Notes under the pieces: generated by a model
Seen by the model: the letters and a program-made list of their open reading frames with translations, nothing else
What the model was told of the DNA's origin: nothing
Databases searched by the model: none
Assembly: GCA_035771165.1 (NCBI GenBank)
Contig: JAWNZC010000121.1
Span: 1,021,001 to 1,085,000 of the forward strand
DNA: 64,000 bases
Direction: 5' to 3'
Source of the DNA: Paragorgia papillata
Taxonomy: Eukaryota > Cnidaria > Anthozoa > Scleralcyonacea > Coralliidae
Part shown: in pieces, positions 1-16,551 of the stretch
Numbering within the stretch: the stretch's first letter is position 1
Layout: each line of letters starts with the position of its first letter
Translations under genes and position numbers: made by a program

Positions 1-1302
1 TCTATCCTCAATAGTTCATACAAAGAGCAGAAATTACCACCTGCTTGGAAATTTGCAAACGTTATCCCCATTCCTAAGACGAAACCTGTTACGGACATAA
101 ACAAAAATCTTCGACCAATTTCCTTGACACCTACCATCTCAAAAGTTGCTGAAGAATTCATTGTTAAGACGTACATCGCACCAGCTGTTCTTAAAGTGAT
201 TGACCCCAACCAATACGGTGCCATACCTAAATCCTCCACAATTCAAGCACTAATTTCCATGATTCACCAATGGTCACAAGCTACTGATAGCACCGGTGCA
301 GCAGTAAGGATTACCCTGTTTGACTATAGAAAAGCCTTTGATCTCATAGACCATCATATCCTAGTTAAGAAAATCCAAAGTCTACCGATACCACACAACA
401 TCTGTTGTTGGGTTATCGATTTCCTGGAAAACAGATATCAAAGAGTAAAACTCTCCAACTCTTACTCACAGTGGGAACATGTCCGGTCAGGCGTGCCTCA
501 AGGGACGAAGCTAGGGCCCTGGTTATTTTTACTAATGATCAACGACCTACGCGTTGATGACATTCATGGTAACTGGAAATACGTTGATGACACCACAATA
601 TCGGAAGTCGTTCCCAAAGGCTCTCACAGTCGTACCCAACAAGCAGCATCCTCTGTTGATAACTGGTCACTGCTTAATAAACTGCAGCTAAATCCGGATA
701 AATGTAAAGAACTCCGGATTGATTTTAAGCAGCAAAAGGATCAGTTTGACCCAATATCAATCAACAACCATCAACTGCAAGTTGTTGACCATGCAAAGAT
801 ATTAGGGTTAACAATCTCGGAGACCCTACAGTGGACCCACCATATCAGCGAGACTGTTAAAAAAGCCAACAAACGGTTGTACTGCCTCACCCAACTAAAA
901 CGAGCTGGTGTCCCCATATCCGATATTGTCAACTTTTATTCCACCTGCATAAGACCAACACTCGAGTACGGAGCCGAAGTCTTCCACCATTCACTACCAA
1001 AATATTTAGAGAACGATCTAGAACAAGTCCAGAAACGATCATTGGCAATCATATTTCCAGGAGAAGAATATAACCAAAGATTGAAACTATCAGGCCTGAC
1101 CTCCTTATACGACCGACGACAAGAACTGTGTAAAAGACTATTTAAATTGGTTACATTAGATAATACTCATAAACTACATAATCTATTACCTCCTAAGAAC
1201 GAACCAAAGTACAATTTAAGACACAAGCGTAGTTATACTCTCCCAATAATTCATACCAAACGTTTTCAAAACACTTTCATCCCATCGATGTCGAACTGTT
1301 AA
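1..1302 (+). CDS. Non-LTR retrotransposon reverse transcriptase, C-terminal part (5' truncated by window)
   Basis: The frame is open from base 1 to the TAA ending at 1302, so the ORF enters from outside the window and has no start here. The protein carries the RT core of a LINE. There is a motif-A block DYRKAFDLIDH around 325-355, the GVPQGTKLGPWLF block near 490-530, and a KYVDDTTI catalytic box near 577-600. A thumb/connection region with STCIRPTLEYGAE follows. Such enzymes copy the element's RNA at a nicked genomic target. The catalytic box reads YVDD where most LINEs have FADD or YADD. There is no stop or frameshift in about 430 codons, so the copy is fairly young. The clade (CR1/L2/Jockey-like) is inferred only from the general look. 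The 3' UTR ends in a (TATC)n tail at about 1441-1475. Confidence 0.9.
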   Translation, partial: SILNSSYKEQKLPPAWKFANVIPIPKTKPVTDINKNLRPISLTPTISKVAEEFIVKTYIAPAVLKVIDPNQYGAIPKSSTIQALISMIHQWSQATDSTGAAVRITLFDYRKAFDLIDHHILVKKIQSLPIPHNICCWVIDFLENRYQRVKLSNSYSQWEHVRSGVPQGTKLGPWLFLLMINDLRVDDIHGNWKYVDDTTISEVVPKGSHSRTQQAASSVDNWSLLNKLQLNPDKCKELRIDFKQQKDQFDPISINNHQLQVVDHAKILGLTISETLQWTHHISETVKKANKRLYCLTQLKRAGVPISDIVNFYSTCIRPTLEYGAEVFHHSLPKYLENDLEQVQKRSLAIIFPGEEYNQRLKLSGLTSLYDRRQELCKRLFKLVTLDNTHKLHNLLPPKNEPKYNLRHKRSYTLPIIHTKRFQNTFIPSMSNC

Positions 1303-1441
1303 GTTGTACCTGGTTAGCATGTTAATCTTTGTATATACATATTGTAAATAGTAGTGCATGTTTTTCTCCTATTACCATAGCTTTTGTGATTGTAAAATCT
1401 ACGCAATTCAGCCTTTTAGGCTGCCATGTAGTTTTATTAAA

Positions 1442-1475
<34 letters not shown>
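1303..1475 (+). mobile_element. LINE 3' UTR with (TATC)n tail
   Basis: Non-coding sequence follows the RT stop and ends in about eight TATC units (1441-1475). A simple repeat of this kind instead of poly(A) is common at LINE 3' ends. It directly abuts the TTGGTT iteron block, so the LINE probably inserted into, or truncated, the left end of the next element. Confidence 0.65.
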
Positions 1476-1476
<1 letters not shown>

Positions 1477-1790
1477 TATTGGTTGAAACAACCAATATTA
1501 TTGGTTGAAACAACCAATATTATTGGTTGAAACAACCAATATTATTGGTTATTTTAACCAAAAAAACATTGGTTATTTTAACCAACCAATATTGGTCATT
1601 TCAACCTAAAAACATTGGTTATTATAACCAAAAATTTATTCGTCATTTTAACCAATAAACAATGGTTGTTACCAAACAACCAATAAATATTGGTCGTTGT
1701 AACCAATAAAAATTGGTCAAGCAAATGCATTGGTCAAGAGAAACTCAAATGGTAGATTCAACCAACTTTTAATTGGTTGAAATAGTAACT
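1476..1790. repeat. Left outer TTGGTT palindromic iterons
   Basis: The block begins with near-identical ~25-bp units whose core ATTGGTTGAAACAACCAAT is a perfect palindrome, then decays into spaced TTGGTT and AACCAA half-sites down to about 1790. Confidence 0.8.
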
Positions 1791-2017
1791 ATAACAAATA
1801 CCAGTAACATGAAAAAGTATCAGTTTTGCATGTTTTACTCACTGCTTACTTGCAAGAAACGTTGTCTACAATTCACATACATTTAAATAAATAATTAAGG
1901 TTGTGACAGAATATGTCAAAGCTAATTGGTACAAGTGAAACTTTCTTTTATCCAAAAAAATGCTAACTCAGAGATCACACCATCTTGTTGGACCCACAAA
2001 TTAGAATAACACTCTCT

Positions 2018-2290
2018 AAAAAAAGGTATGTTAAATAATTAACACACCTTTTTGTCCAAATTTTAACACACCTCAAGTTACGTTTTCTAACACACCTTAA
2101 GAGTTGGTTATTTAACACACCTTGGTGTATTATATTAACACATGTTAAGATGTGTTACCGTATAGGTGTGTTAATACAAAGGTGTGTTAATACAAAGGTG
2201 TGCTATGCAACATGCCCTGATATGTGTTATCTTACACATGTAGGTGTGCATAATAACACACCTTGAAACATGTCATTCAACACAATGACT
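2018..2290. repeat. Left inner AACACACCTT iterons
   Basis: There are about ten copies of TTAACACACCTT or its complement in both orientations, spaced 15-40 bp apart. The same motif recurs on the right side of the element near 5075-5120. Confidence 0.7.
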
Positions 2291-2689
2291 AAGAGAAAAT
2301 AAACATTTTTAAAAACATTTAACATTGTCAACATATTTAATATATTTTAATTAACATAGGAACTGTGAGTGTTTACATCAGGATGACATTAAAGTACATG
2401 TATACAGTCACTTACTATAATAACTACTAATTATATACATGGTATACAGGAAAATGGTCATATGCAAACCATTTTTGGCAGTTCAAATTCCCAAATATTA
2501 ACTGATAGCTAAAACTCCTAGACTAACAACTTAACAATGTATGTGGTTCTGCATCTATATCCAAAATACATCATTCAGCATTTAGGATACTACACGAGAT
2601 ATTTAGAATGTTGGTTATTTTCAAAGTGTACTTAACAACAATCCAATCGGCAATGGCACAAGGGAACATCAGAGGAATCATCTTGAAGA

Positions 2690-4483
2690 TCAACAATCCT
2701 TTTCTTTCATTGAGAAGTCGGCTTTTGCATCACTCAATGTGTACTGGTCCAGTCCTGTAAAATGAGAATTTAAATTAGTTCAACAATTTGTTAAATAATA
2801 TTTAATAACTGTAACTCAAATATTTAAACTCAAAATTTCAATTTATAAGTTAAAATTTTGATTTTGTTCAGTTGTAATTTTTGTTTGTTTGTTTCTTTTA
2901 ATATTCATTCCATTTAACCCATTGATGCCTGCAATAGGAATCATCAGCTGCTGATAAACTTAGTAAAACAATAAAAGATACATTTTTGGCTGGCTCAGGC
3001 AGGAATAAGTAATAATCACTTGACCCAATACCATTGCTACCACCCCTTAGAGAGTAAAATCATCTGCTGGAGTGTGAATTAATGTCAATATTAAACTTTA
3101 TAATAAGAAAGTATATTTAGGGACTATCTTCCATCATATACTGTATCACAGATGGGCTCTCAGATGTGATAATGACCTACTAGCTGACTAGCTTCCAAGG
3201 GTCAAGAGTAAGATTCCCTCCAAAGGTCACATGCTCATACATAATTCCTAACTACAAGATTCCAGTTACCGAACAAACAATTTGGACAGAAAATTCTACT
3301 TTCCTAGCAGAATTCTTGTATTTTTGAACACAATTAGAATATAGAGATGTTCAGTAATGTATAAGGAATATGCAGTATCTATATATCACTAAAATTATAC
3401 CAGTATTATTAGTATGACATTATACCAGTTTGAGTCTTATATTTTATTAAACCGGTCAACTTTCTAAAATATCCAGATGTGTGATATCACTGATATGTGT
3501 TCTTAGCATATCCATGATACTGATATATATATATATATAGACCAATATTAAACTTTATTATTAGACCAATATAATATGGAATAGACCAATATAATATGGA
3601 ATAGATCATTATAATATAATATAGATATAAACATGCCTATTGGAATAGATATATTTTATCAAACCAGTCAACTTTCTAAAATATCCAGATGTGTGATATG
3701 TGTTCTTCGCATATCCATGATACTGATATACAGTATATAGACCAATATTAAACTTTATTATTAGACCAATATATAACCTGCTAATAGTATTTTGAGATAT
3801 AAACATGCCTATTGGAATAGATCATTATATCAATAAATAAACTACCAGTATTATTTAAGGATTTTACTTACCAATATAGACAGCAAGTGGAATGGTTGAA
3901 CACAACTGAACATGGTAACTCTTCCCTATGGACTAGAAAATAAGAGAAAATAATATATTAATGAATAAGCAAACAAACAAACAAACAAACACACACAAAA
4001 CATATGTTAAGTTACTGTTAGTCTGTTTAATACCAACAATTTAATATTTCATAATCACAAATAACTTTTACCTCAAAATCTGAATGCTTTAGTTTTACAT
4101 AAGATAAATCCTTATCGTGAAAGCAACGGTGGCTAAAGAATGGTAAAAAAAGAAAGAATGATTTGAGAGTTTGTTAAGAACTACAATTGACTATTACTGT
4201 AAAATTGAGAAGACAAGAAGAGATTAAGCCAAATATTGTTGACGACAAAAGATGATCACTTTAATAATAAACATTGACTTCAACTACACTAACTTCGATC
4301 AGTATAAAATGGTATGTATTGGACAATCAAACAGGAAAATTGACAACGAGAGCCAGAGAAAATTTCACATTACAATAAGTAGGACAATATAAAACAAACG
4401 ATTACTGAATCTCTTTACCTTGCTCGTTCGTAGCCTCGTGCGAGAGAAGCTTCTAGGACTTTCTTGGTTCAACTCGATTTCCA
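2690..4483 (-). other. Probable small four-exon transcription unit inside the 1476-5585 element
   Basis: Minus-strand blocks 4419-4483, 4072-4132, 3872-3932 and 2690-2754 are each bounded by convincing GT donors and AG acceptors (for example TTG|GTAAGT at 3871 and TTTTACAG before 2754). The last three join in one open frame that begins HRCFHDKDLSYVKL and ends at a TGA at 2690-2692. The first block extends this frame for 16 codons, but in that frame it has no ATG. The ATG at 4481-4483 is in another frame and hits a stop early in exon 2. The unit may therefore start further upstream, be non-coding, or be a decayed captured gene. I do not recognise the protein. Its location between mirrored iterons suggests gene capture by the transposon. 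Confidence 0.35.
3450..3772. repeat. Direct duplication of a ~115-bp segment
   Basis: About 3450-3572 and 3661-3772 share a segment running from AAACCRGTCAACTTTC through GACCAATATTAAAC with few changes. A copy of a short ATAATATGGAATAGACC unit lies between them. The region lies in an intron of the small minus-strand unit. Confidence 0.75.
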
Positions 4484-5135
4484 TGGCTTTTAGTTAAATC
4501 TTTCCGTAGAAGAACATGTTATTTCAGTGAACACTGTCTTCCTGATCTCTTCGCAAACAAAAAGTCTTATTTCCAAGGGTTTATGTAGCTTGAATCTCAA
4601 AACACCATCACAAATGAATTTCAAACGTGGCGCGCTGAGATCAGATCATTTCAGATGGGATGACGCTATCCCAAGTGTCAATGCGCGCTCGCTAGCTGCG
4701 CGGAGCATGCGCGGTATCGTCTAGCCAGTGTCGTACCCAGGACCCAGGCGCATGTAGCCAGGGGGTCTCTGCACTGGTGACGGCGCTATTTAGCCAGGAT
4801 TTTTATTACCTGTAGCCTTTCTTTCTGAATTCTGATATGCTATATATTCTGTTTCGAAATTACACACATATTGATTCGGAATTACTTCATGCACATTTAG
4901 GTATAGATATAAAGTTTTAAACGTAGGGATATTTAAGCTAAACAAATGTTGTATTATATTTAAAAGATGCGTTTTATTATTACTACCAAAGCGTTTGTTA
5001 TTACTACCGAAAGTATTCTATTTGAACAGCGAATTATTTCAAAAGATGTGCTATGTTTTTCGTCTTATTCTTAAGAAGGTGTGTTAGTGTGAACGGTGTG
5101 TTTTTTGAAAGGTGTGTTTTTTTTATAAGATTATT

Positions 5136-5349
5136 ACTTTGTCAACATAACCATTCTAAATTGGTAGCGACCAATATGGAATGGTTATTTCAACCAATTA
5201 ATAATTGGTTGACTAACAATTGGTTGAAATAACCATTCCATATTGGTCGCTACCAATTTAGAATGGTGTTAGTCAACCAATTATTAATTGGTTGAAATAA
5301 CCATTCCATATTGGTCGCTACCAATTTAGAATGGTTATGTTGACAAAGT
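5136..5349. repeat. Perfect 82-bp inverted repeat in the right iteron block
   Basis: Bases 5136-5217 are the exact reverse complement of 5268-5349. The 50-bp spacer is itself a partial third copy. The arms consist of TTGGTT/AACCAA units. The perfect match implies recent copying or gene conversion between arms. Confidence 0.9.
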
Positions 5350-5585
5350 AGTTTAATAACTCAATTTCAACCAATTCACAATTGGTTAAAATAACCATTT
5401 GTAAAGGTTGTAACCAATTTTATTTGGTTAAAATAACCAATTTGTAAAGGTTGTAACCAATTTTATTTGGTTAAAATAACCATTTTTAATGGTTGGAACC
5501 AATTAATAATTGGTTGTAATAACCATTCCTTATTGGTCGCAACCAAAAAAATGAGTTGTTTCAACCAGTCAGTTTTTACAGTGTA

Positions 5586-6440
5586 GCTTCACGTTATTGT
5601 AGCCTTGCGAATCGTCTGCCCAATCACGCGCTAAGTTCACGCAGGTACAGATACATGTAGAACGTCGTGTAGAATCATGTTTATGGCCAGGGTTCTTCGT
5701 ACAGTTGTTTATTGAACGCCAAATCAAAATGCGAAGACAGTCTACAATCTCCAGTTTTCAGAATTTGTTACTGAGCTGACGTGCAAAACTGCTCGAGCGC
5801 TACTCGTATAAAATATAACAGACACGAACCAACAACACTCTACAAACCAACTTCAAAACATCGTCATTCGTCAACATGCCAGACCATATTAAAGTTAAAC
5901 ATAAAGTTTTTAATATTTATTCGCACCTTCCGCTAGGCAGACAATAAATCCTTTCGTCCAGACTATATTTAATTAGCCATGCAGCTAAGCCTAGAAAGTC
6001 GTTGTTTCGAGAAGAAAATTGATCGCTCCTTTACGTTTCTCCGCCATTGTTGTATTCGCCAGTGGGGAAACTTCTTTCATTCTTGGTACATTAAGATATC
6101 CACGTCACAGAATAACGTCTTTCAAGAAATATCCATAGATAAGGTACAAACCTGTCTGTTATCGCTCTTTAGGGTTTACGAGCTAAAAAGCGACATAAAT
6201 ATTTGTCGTCTATCAAAGACTGATACTAGTGTTTCACATTTTCACTGGTTTTAGGCTTTTAGCCTTTCAGCTACGACAAGTAGGTATGTCGTTAAACCTG
6301 GTAAGTTTACCCCCCGGAAAGTTTACACTATCTAATGTATGTATCGTGTGAATTTTCGCCACTCATCACAATACTACAAAGTTTCTGTGAAACTTTGCAC
6401 TAAAAATAAATAAATAAATAAATGCAAAGCAGAATGAAAT
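5586..6440. other. Unassigned AT-rich DNA
   Basis: I see no coding exon with good splice sites here. There is a TATAAAATATAAC stretch near 5807 and a short (AAAT)n run at 6405-6422, neither assignable to a gene. Confidence 0.5.
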
Positions 6441-6442
6441 GG

Positions 6443-6448
6443 TTTATT
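6443..6448 (-). terminator. Polyadenylation signal of the DCXR-like gene
   Basis: AATAAA on the minus strand lies about 36 bases downstream of the stop codon at 6484-6486, a normal position for cleavage and polyadenylation. Confidence 0.5.
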
Positions 6449-6483
6449 TCAATAAAAAAGATTTGGATAATGTTTCATGGGAT

Positions 6484-12174
<5,691 letters not shown>

Positions 12175-12231
12175 ATTTGAGTATTTGCTGAGTAGTTTAT
12201 AAATGTTTCGAAATTCAAACCTGTGAAATAA

Positions 12232-12632
12232 TTGCATGTGTTAACACAATTCAATTTCATTACCAGTATTCAATTGGTTTTCTGTCCTTTAAAGTATCAA
12301 AATTTATTTGACTTTTCTTACTCGTCGGGCGTCCATTCTCCATACCCGTCTAAGACTTGGATTTCATGCCCTGAACGAATACTTGTTCAAAATAAATTGT
12401 TGTTCATCACCAAAATGTGATTGCGGTATGGAGAATGAGACCATCAAACATTATTTTCTATCTTGTCCCCGTTTCGCTGCTCAACGCGTTTTGTTTCTTA
12501 CCTCAGCTGAGCGGATTTGCGGTAGCAAATGGTCAGGGAGTAGCACCAGAGTGAAGGTTTTTTATATTCTTAATGGTATTGAGGACATAAGCTATGAAGC
12601 AAATTACATTTTCTTTGGAGAAGTTCAGAATT
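12232..12632 (+). mobile_element. LINE C-terminal fragment (zinc-knuckle region)
   Basis: The frame through 12308-12640 encodes a typical non-LTR RT tail: ILHTRLRLGFHALNEYLF, then a CDCGMENETIKHYFLSCPRF zinc-knuckle-like C-x-C...H...C. Only the 3' end of the element is present, a usual 5' truncation. The ORF is cut by the MITE at 12634 and resumes after 13037 (ATTCTTTCTTCAAATCG), ending in a (GT)n tail. Confidence 0.8.
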
Positions 12633-12633
12633 A

Positions 12634-13035
12634 CTACGGTTCCGGTTTGAGCGTGGACACGCGTAATTTGACGACACACGTTTCACGCGGGAAACTAACA
12701 TGTTGCTAAGCGGAAACTGTAACGTTACTAAGGCCAAACGGGATTGTTTCAATTTGAAACGAGTGCCAAATTTTCAAAGCAAATGTTGTCATGTTTATAA
12801 CTCATCTTTATACACAATTAAATCTTCGTCAGATGAAGCTAAGAACTCCACAGTGCTTTTCCGATCGGCTATTACGCTGACAAACCCCACAACGCGACGT
12901 TTGTGCGAAGAAACAATACCGTTTGGCGGTTGGCCTTAGTAACGTTACAGTTTCCGCTTATAGCAACATGTTAGTTTCCCGCGTGAAATTTGTGTCGTCA
13001 AATTACGCGTGTCCACGCTCAAACCGGAACCGTAG
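12634..13035. mobile_element. 402-bp MITE with ~115-bp inverted repeats and TA target duplication
   Basis: The arms start CTACGGTTCCGGTTTGAGCG and are near-perfect inverted repeats for over 100 bp. TA flanks both ends (12632-12633 and 13036-13037), and removing the element plus one TA restores the LINE reading frame context. TA duplication suggests mobilisation by a Tc1/mariner-type or similar transposase. There is no coding capacity. Confidence 0.88.
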
Positions 13036-13726
13036 TATATTCTTTCTTCAAATCGCTTAATTCTCTCTGGCCATTGCGTAATCTTTGTGTGTGTGTGTGT
13101 GTGCGCGTGTATGTGTGTGTGTGATATGCTTTATTTCCTTTTCCTTCAAAGATTAACCTGTGTGCCATTTTGGTGTGAGCTCTCTAGATAAGTCATTTGT
13201 GCTTTTGGAGCGAACACTTTTTGTTTTTCATGAACAAACGTCAATTCTATTTTAAGCACGTAATAATGTTATTGTCCCGACAGATTTTAATCCACACTAC
13301 ATCATTTGAAGCACAAATTGCTCGAATTTAATAAAATTTAGTTTCATTCTAGCTTGACGACACACTGCCGATAATTTATACACGACGCTGCATCTTTCGA
13401 TTTGAGATTTTGAGTCCAGTTTTCGCCATGTATTCTACTTGTCAGACATGCAGGCATGGAAGATGGCTAATACCTTCTTAAACGTATTATTGAAAGATAT
13501 CGTGTACGACGTGCATGTTGTTAGAAATTTCATATAAAGCGTTTGTCCTACGATTCTACCGCATTCTCGTACCTCTGCACATGCTCTGTTCTTGTTCAGC
13601 CCGAATTTTAAGGTAAAACAAGACGCCTACTGCAAAATCACAGTGCTATATCTATAGTAGTAGGTGAAGGTGTTTTGCAATCATATACATGCGCAGGTTG
13701 TCACATGCAGTGCTAAAGATCTAAAG

Positions 13727-13800
13727 TCTATAAAACACGAGGCGAAGCCGAGTGTTTTAGATCTGATAAAACACGTTCTGCGAGTGTTTTGAATGGCTTA
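13727..13800. repeat. AAAACACGAGGCGAAGCCGAG foldback motif
   Basis: ATAAAACACGAGGCGAAGCCGAGTGTTTTA is a short palindrome, present again in copy B at about 17168-17241. Confidence 0.6.
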
Positions 13801-14644
13801 AAAAACGATCACCATTTGGTAAGTTCGTTGGCGTAGTAATTTTGAAAAATAACGTTGTCTAAGGCGAGAAAATCAAAGCTAAAGTTTATGTAAATCAGGA
13901 GAAAATTTTATCAGATATAAAACCACGATACGGTTATGATTTTTCTTTGTGTTTTCCTCATGAATTATTAATGAGTTTTTTAAGTGTATATAATATCAAG
14001 ATACTTGCCAGCGACATTACTGACCACTAACTATGTCTCTGAACACACAGAGCACATCCGAGACGAGTGAGCAGACATCAGGAAAGCAAAGAAAGAAAGT
14101 ATTATTTCCACACATGTACAGCGTTCAACATGTCAAGTCTCTTCGCCTTATTATTACACAGCTTCATGTTTACCTATAGAAAGTGTCACCTGCAAGTTCA
14201 CTTAATGAACGGCGTGTGCGATTGTAAGCGTATATAATAATATCAAGATACTTGCCAGCGACATTACTGCCCAATTATAACTATGACTGTGAACATAACA
14301 CACAAAACACATCCGAGACGTTAATTAGGGCACTCAGTCGAAAAGAAAGAAGGCGCACCATGCAGTCATGCACTGGTCACATGCATAGATGTAGTCACAT
14401 GCCCCAGTTTCGCAAAGCTTATTGGTCAATATCGCCAGCGGCCGCGCGGAGGACTAATAACGCGTCACAGAAAATAAAAATAATCGATCGCGAAACCTAG
14501 ACTCGTCTACCTGCGGTAGCCCAAGTAATAATTTATGCATTAGGTTCGGCGCATGAGAAGAGCGACGTTTGAACCGGGCCTAAGAGTAACTTCGATACAG
14601 ACACTGCAATCATTTTAACAGTACTGGGGTGTGTTGGAAGTCAT

Positions 14645-14743
14645 TAACTCTTTCCTGTCCGAATTGGTCTTTAGTATTTTATTCTGGCTAACGCCAGACG
14701 ATTTTATTCATCTCTGGGGAAGCCCTCGGACAGGAATGAGTTA
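14645..14743. repeat. TTAA-bounded ~100-bp hairpin family (copy A)
   Basis: TTAACTCTTTCCTGTCCG pairs with CGGACAGGAATGAGTTAA around CTGGCTAACGCCAGACGATTTTATTC. Relatives occur at 18086-18184, 27318-27490 (degenerate), 47257-47696 (four in tandem) and 62812-62879. Terminal TTAA suggests a piggyBac/Kolobok-type MITE. Confidence 0.75.
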
Positions 14744-15026
14744 AACTACCTTCAAATATAGTAGTGGAATAAAAAAATCCAAGTTGTTGCTCTTAAATCT
14801 TTATTCTTATGTAATTTGTGTATTAGTTTGTTGTTTTTTTATCGTGTGTTTACTTAACGTTTATTATGTAATTTTTTTGTTGGGTTGATCTTCACATGGG
14901 ACTCGTGTCCTGTTGATCATTCCTTCAATCATGTTCAAGCATTGCACTCTTTATTTACTGTGTATTTGCATTCTTTCATGTTGTAAAGTTAATAAATAAA
15001 GAAAAAAAAAGAGAAAAAAAAGTAGC

Positions 15027-15160
15027 GTGCTGCGTAAGCAGTGTAGAAACAACAATCGAAATATAGCAAGGTTAGATATACTGCCGAAACAGAGAACGTA
15101 GGAATCTAACGTTTCGAGCGAAGGCCCTTCGTCAGAGAGAAAGCCAGAGAAACGTAAAGA
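15027..15160. repeat. Dispersed repeat with GAAACG/CTGACGAAGG hairpin (copy A)
   Basis: This resembles a family seen at 18466-18600, 26545-26700, 39925-40075, 46885-46985, 58612-58690/59155-59325 and 63285-63310. It has a GTAGAGTGxTGTGTAGGCAGTGTTT-like block and a GTTTCGAGCG...CTTCGTCAGAG block. The family is perhaps Penelope-like or SINE-derived; this is inference. Confidence 0.5.
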
Positions 15161-16330
15161 GTGTAACAAATATAATAGTCAGTTCTTCATGGATATAGCA
15201 TGTTTAAGTGTGGTGAACCGTCCCGAACAATTAACTTTGAACAGACTGACCAAAGAAGGTCAAAGACCCAATGCCGAATCGATTTATTTCCCCCCTTTTA
15301 GCTGCACAGCGGACAAAAACTGCAATAGATTACCACTACAAAATACTTAAAATATATACACTTTTACTAGTTCGTCGTTCATTACGTTTGGTTAATTGCT
15401 GATTTGCTGGTTGGTTGATCTTTCTCGAAGTGTCGCCATGACGCCATCAGGAAGATTCTTCGAATTAACCAAAGCACGCAAACCAAACTCCGTTTAATAG
15501 AAGTCGAAGAGCTACCTTAAAAATCTTAGAAACTAATTTTTCAGAAGGTGCCGTCAGATATTTCTTATGTCCAGGTATAAAAGAATATTATATTATATGG
15601 CTAGATGCTATTGTACCTACAAGTACTAAACCAGATAACCCACAGGGAGCTCTAACACGTATTTTTTGTTTTAAACAGTATATACATCCATACACACATA
15701 CATATTATATATAAATTACCGTATAGTTTAGTAGTGTCCTTGCTCTTGCTGCTCCAAAAAACAAGACAATCTCGTCAAGACAATCTCGTACACAGAGCCT
15801 GCGATCCTTATGGTCACTTTCTCGTACTTGAGAACGAGAGGGACGACGGGTTGACGTCCGTTGGCCCGCTCGGTCAACTCGCCAGGGGATCACCCCATAT
15901 CGGTTGTCACAGTTACCGGCAAACGTGGAACAATTTATGCTCTGTGTAATGTTATAACACAGATAAACAAGTGTGCGAAGTTTTATATAAGAAAATCGGA
16001 CGAGAAAGATCAGAATCATAAAGACAGAAGTATAGTTCGATATTGGAACATTGGAACGGAAGTGAATATTAATGAGAACATAAATGAAATAACATGTGGT
16101 CTATCGCGGAAAACACACTCTGACCACTATAGTTAAACACAAGTACACAACTTTATGAGATATAATATGAGACGATGAGTCTACCATATTACCTTCCAAC
16201 GCAAAAGATAATGTGATTAACATCACCATTGCGCTTAACATTAGGCGACATGTTGTTTCGTTTGGTCACTATATTTGGGTCAGATTTTTCACAGTTTATT
16301 ATTAAAACTTATAATATATATATATATATA

Positions 16331-16398
16331 TGACTGTTTCTTACTTAAAACATCGTTGTTGCAACAACGATGTAATATTGTTTTAAGTAAGAAACAGT
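16331..16398. repeat. Perfect hairpin unique to copy A
   Basis: GACTGTTTCTTACTTAAAAC...CATCGTTGTTGCAACAACGATG...GTTTTAAGTAAGAAACAGTC folds almost completely. Copy B has only the right arm (21798-21824), so copy A gained an inverted duplication, flanked by (TA)n. Confidence 0.75.
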
Positions 16399-16502
16399 CA
16401 GTTAAATCCGCTCTGCCTATTTATAGGTATCGAGCACTCTTCAATCTACTATACTAACATTATATTTACTTGGTATATTTACTTGGTATATGTATATGTA
16501 TA

Positions 16503-16507
<5 letters not shown>

Positions 16508-16551
<44 letters not shown>

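Larger units (their letters stand above)
1476..5585. mobile_element. Large element with mirrored iteron arrays at both ends
   Basis: Both sides carry the same two repeat families in mirror order. The outer family is palindromic units on TTGGTT/AACCAA (1476-1790 and 5136-5580). The inner family is AACACACCTT on the left (about 2018-2290) and its complement AAGGTGTGTT on the right (about 5075-5120). The right terminus, read inward, is CACTGTAAAAACTGACTGG. The matching left terminus is missing, probably lost where the LINE tail abuts. Mirror-image subterminal iterons are typical of DNA transposon ends bound by a transposase. No transposase ORF is present, so this would be a non-autonomous copy. 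The superfamily is not identified. Confidence 0.55.
13086..16507. repeat. Tandem segmental duplication, copy A
   Basis: The whole block recurs at +3441 bp with very few substitutions. It starts and ends in a (GT)n run. No convincing gene lies inside; the 82-codon ORF at 14252-14500 is identical in both copies but has no recognisable domain and begins with a non-conserved start. Copy A keeps the empty target CTCGGTCAA (15869-15877) of the element found in copy B. It also carries a private hairpin at 16331-16398. Confidence 0.93.

Noticed and set aside
14252..14500. 82-aa protein gene, duplicated at 17693-17941
   Set aside because: It is identical only because the DNA is duplicated; no domain, splice or start evidence.
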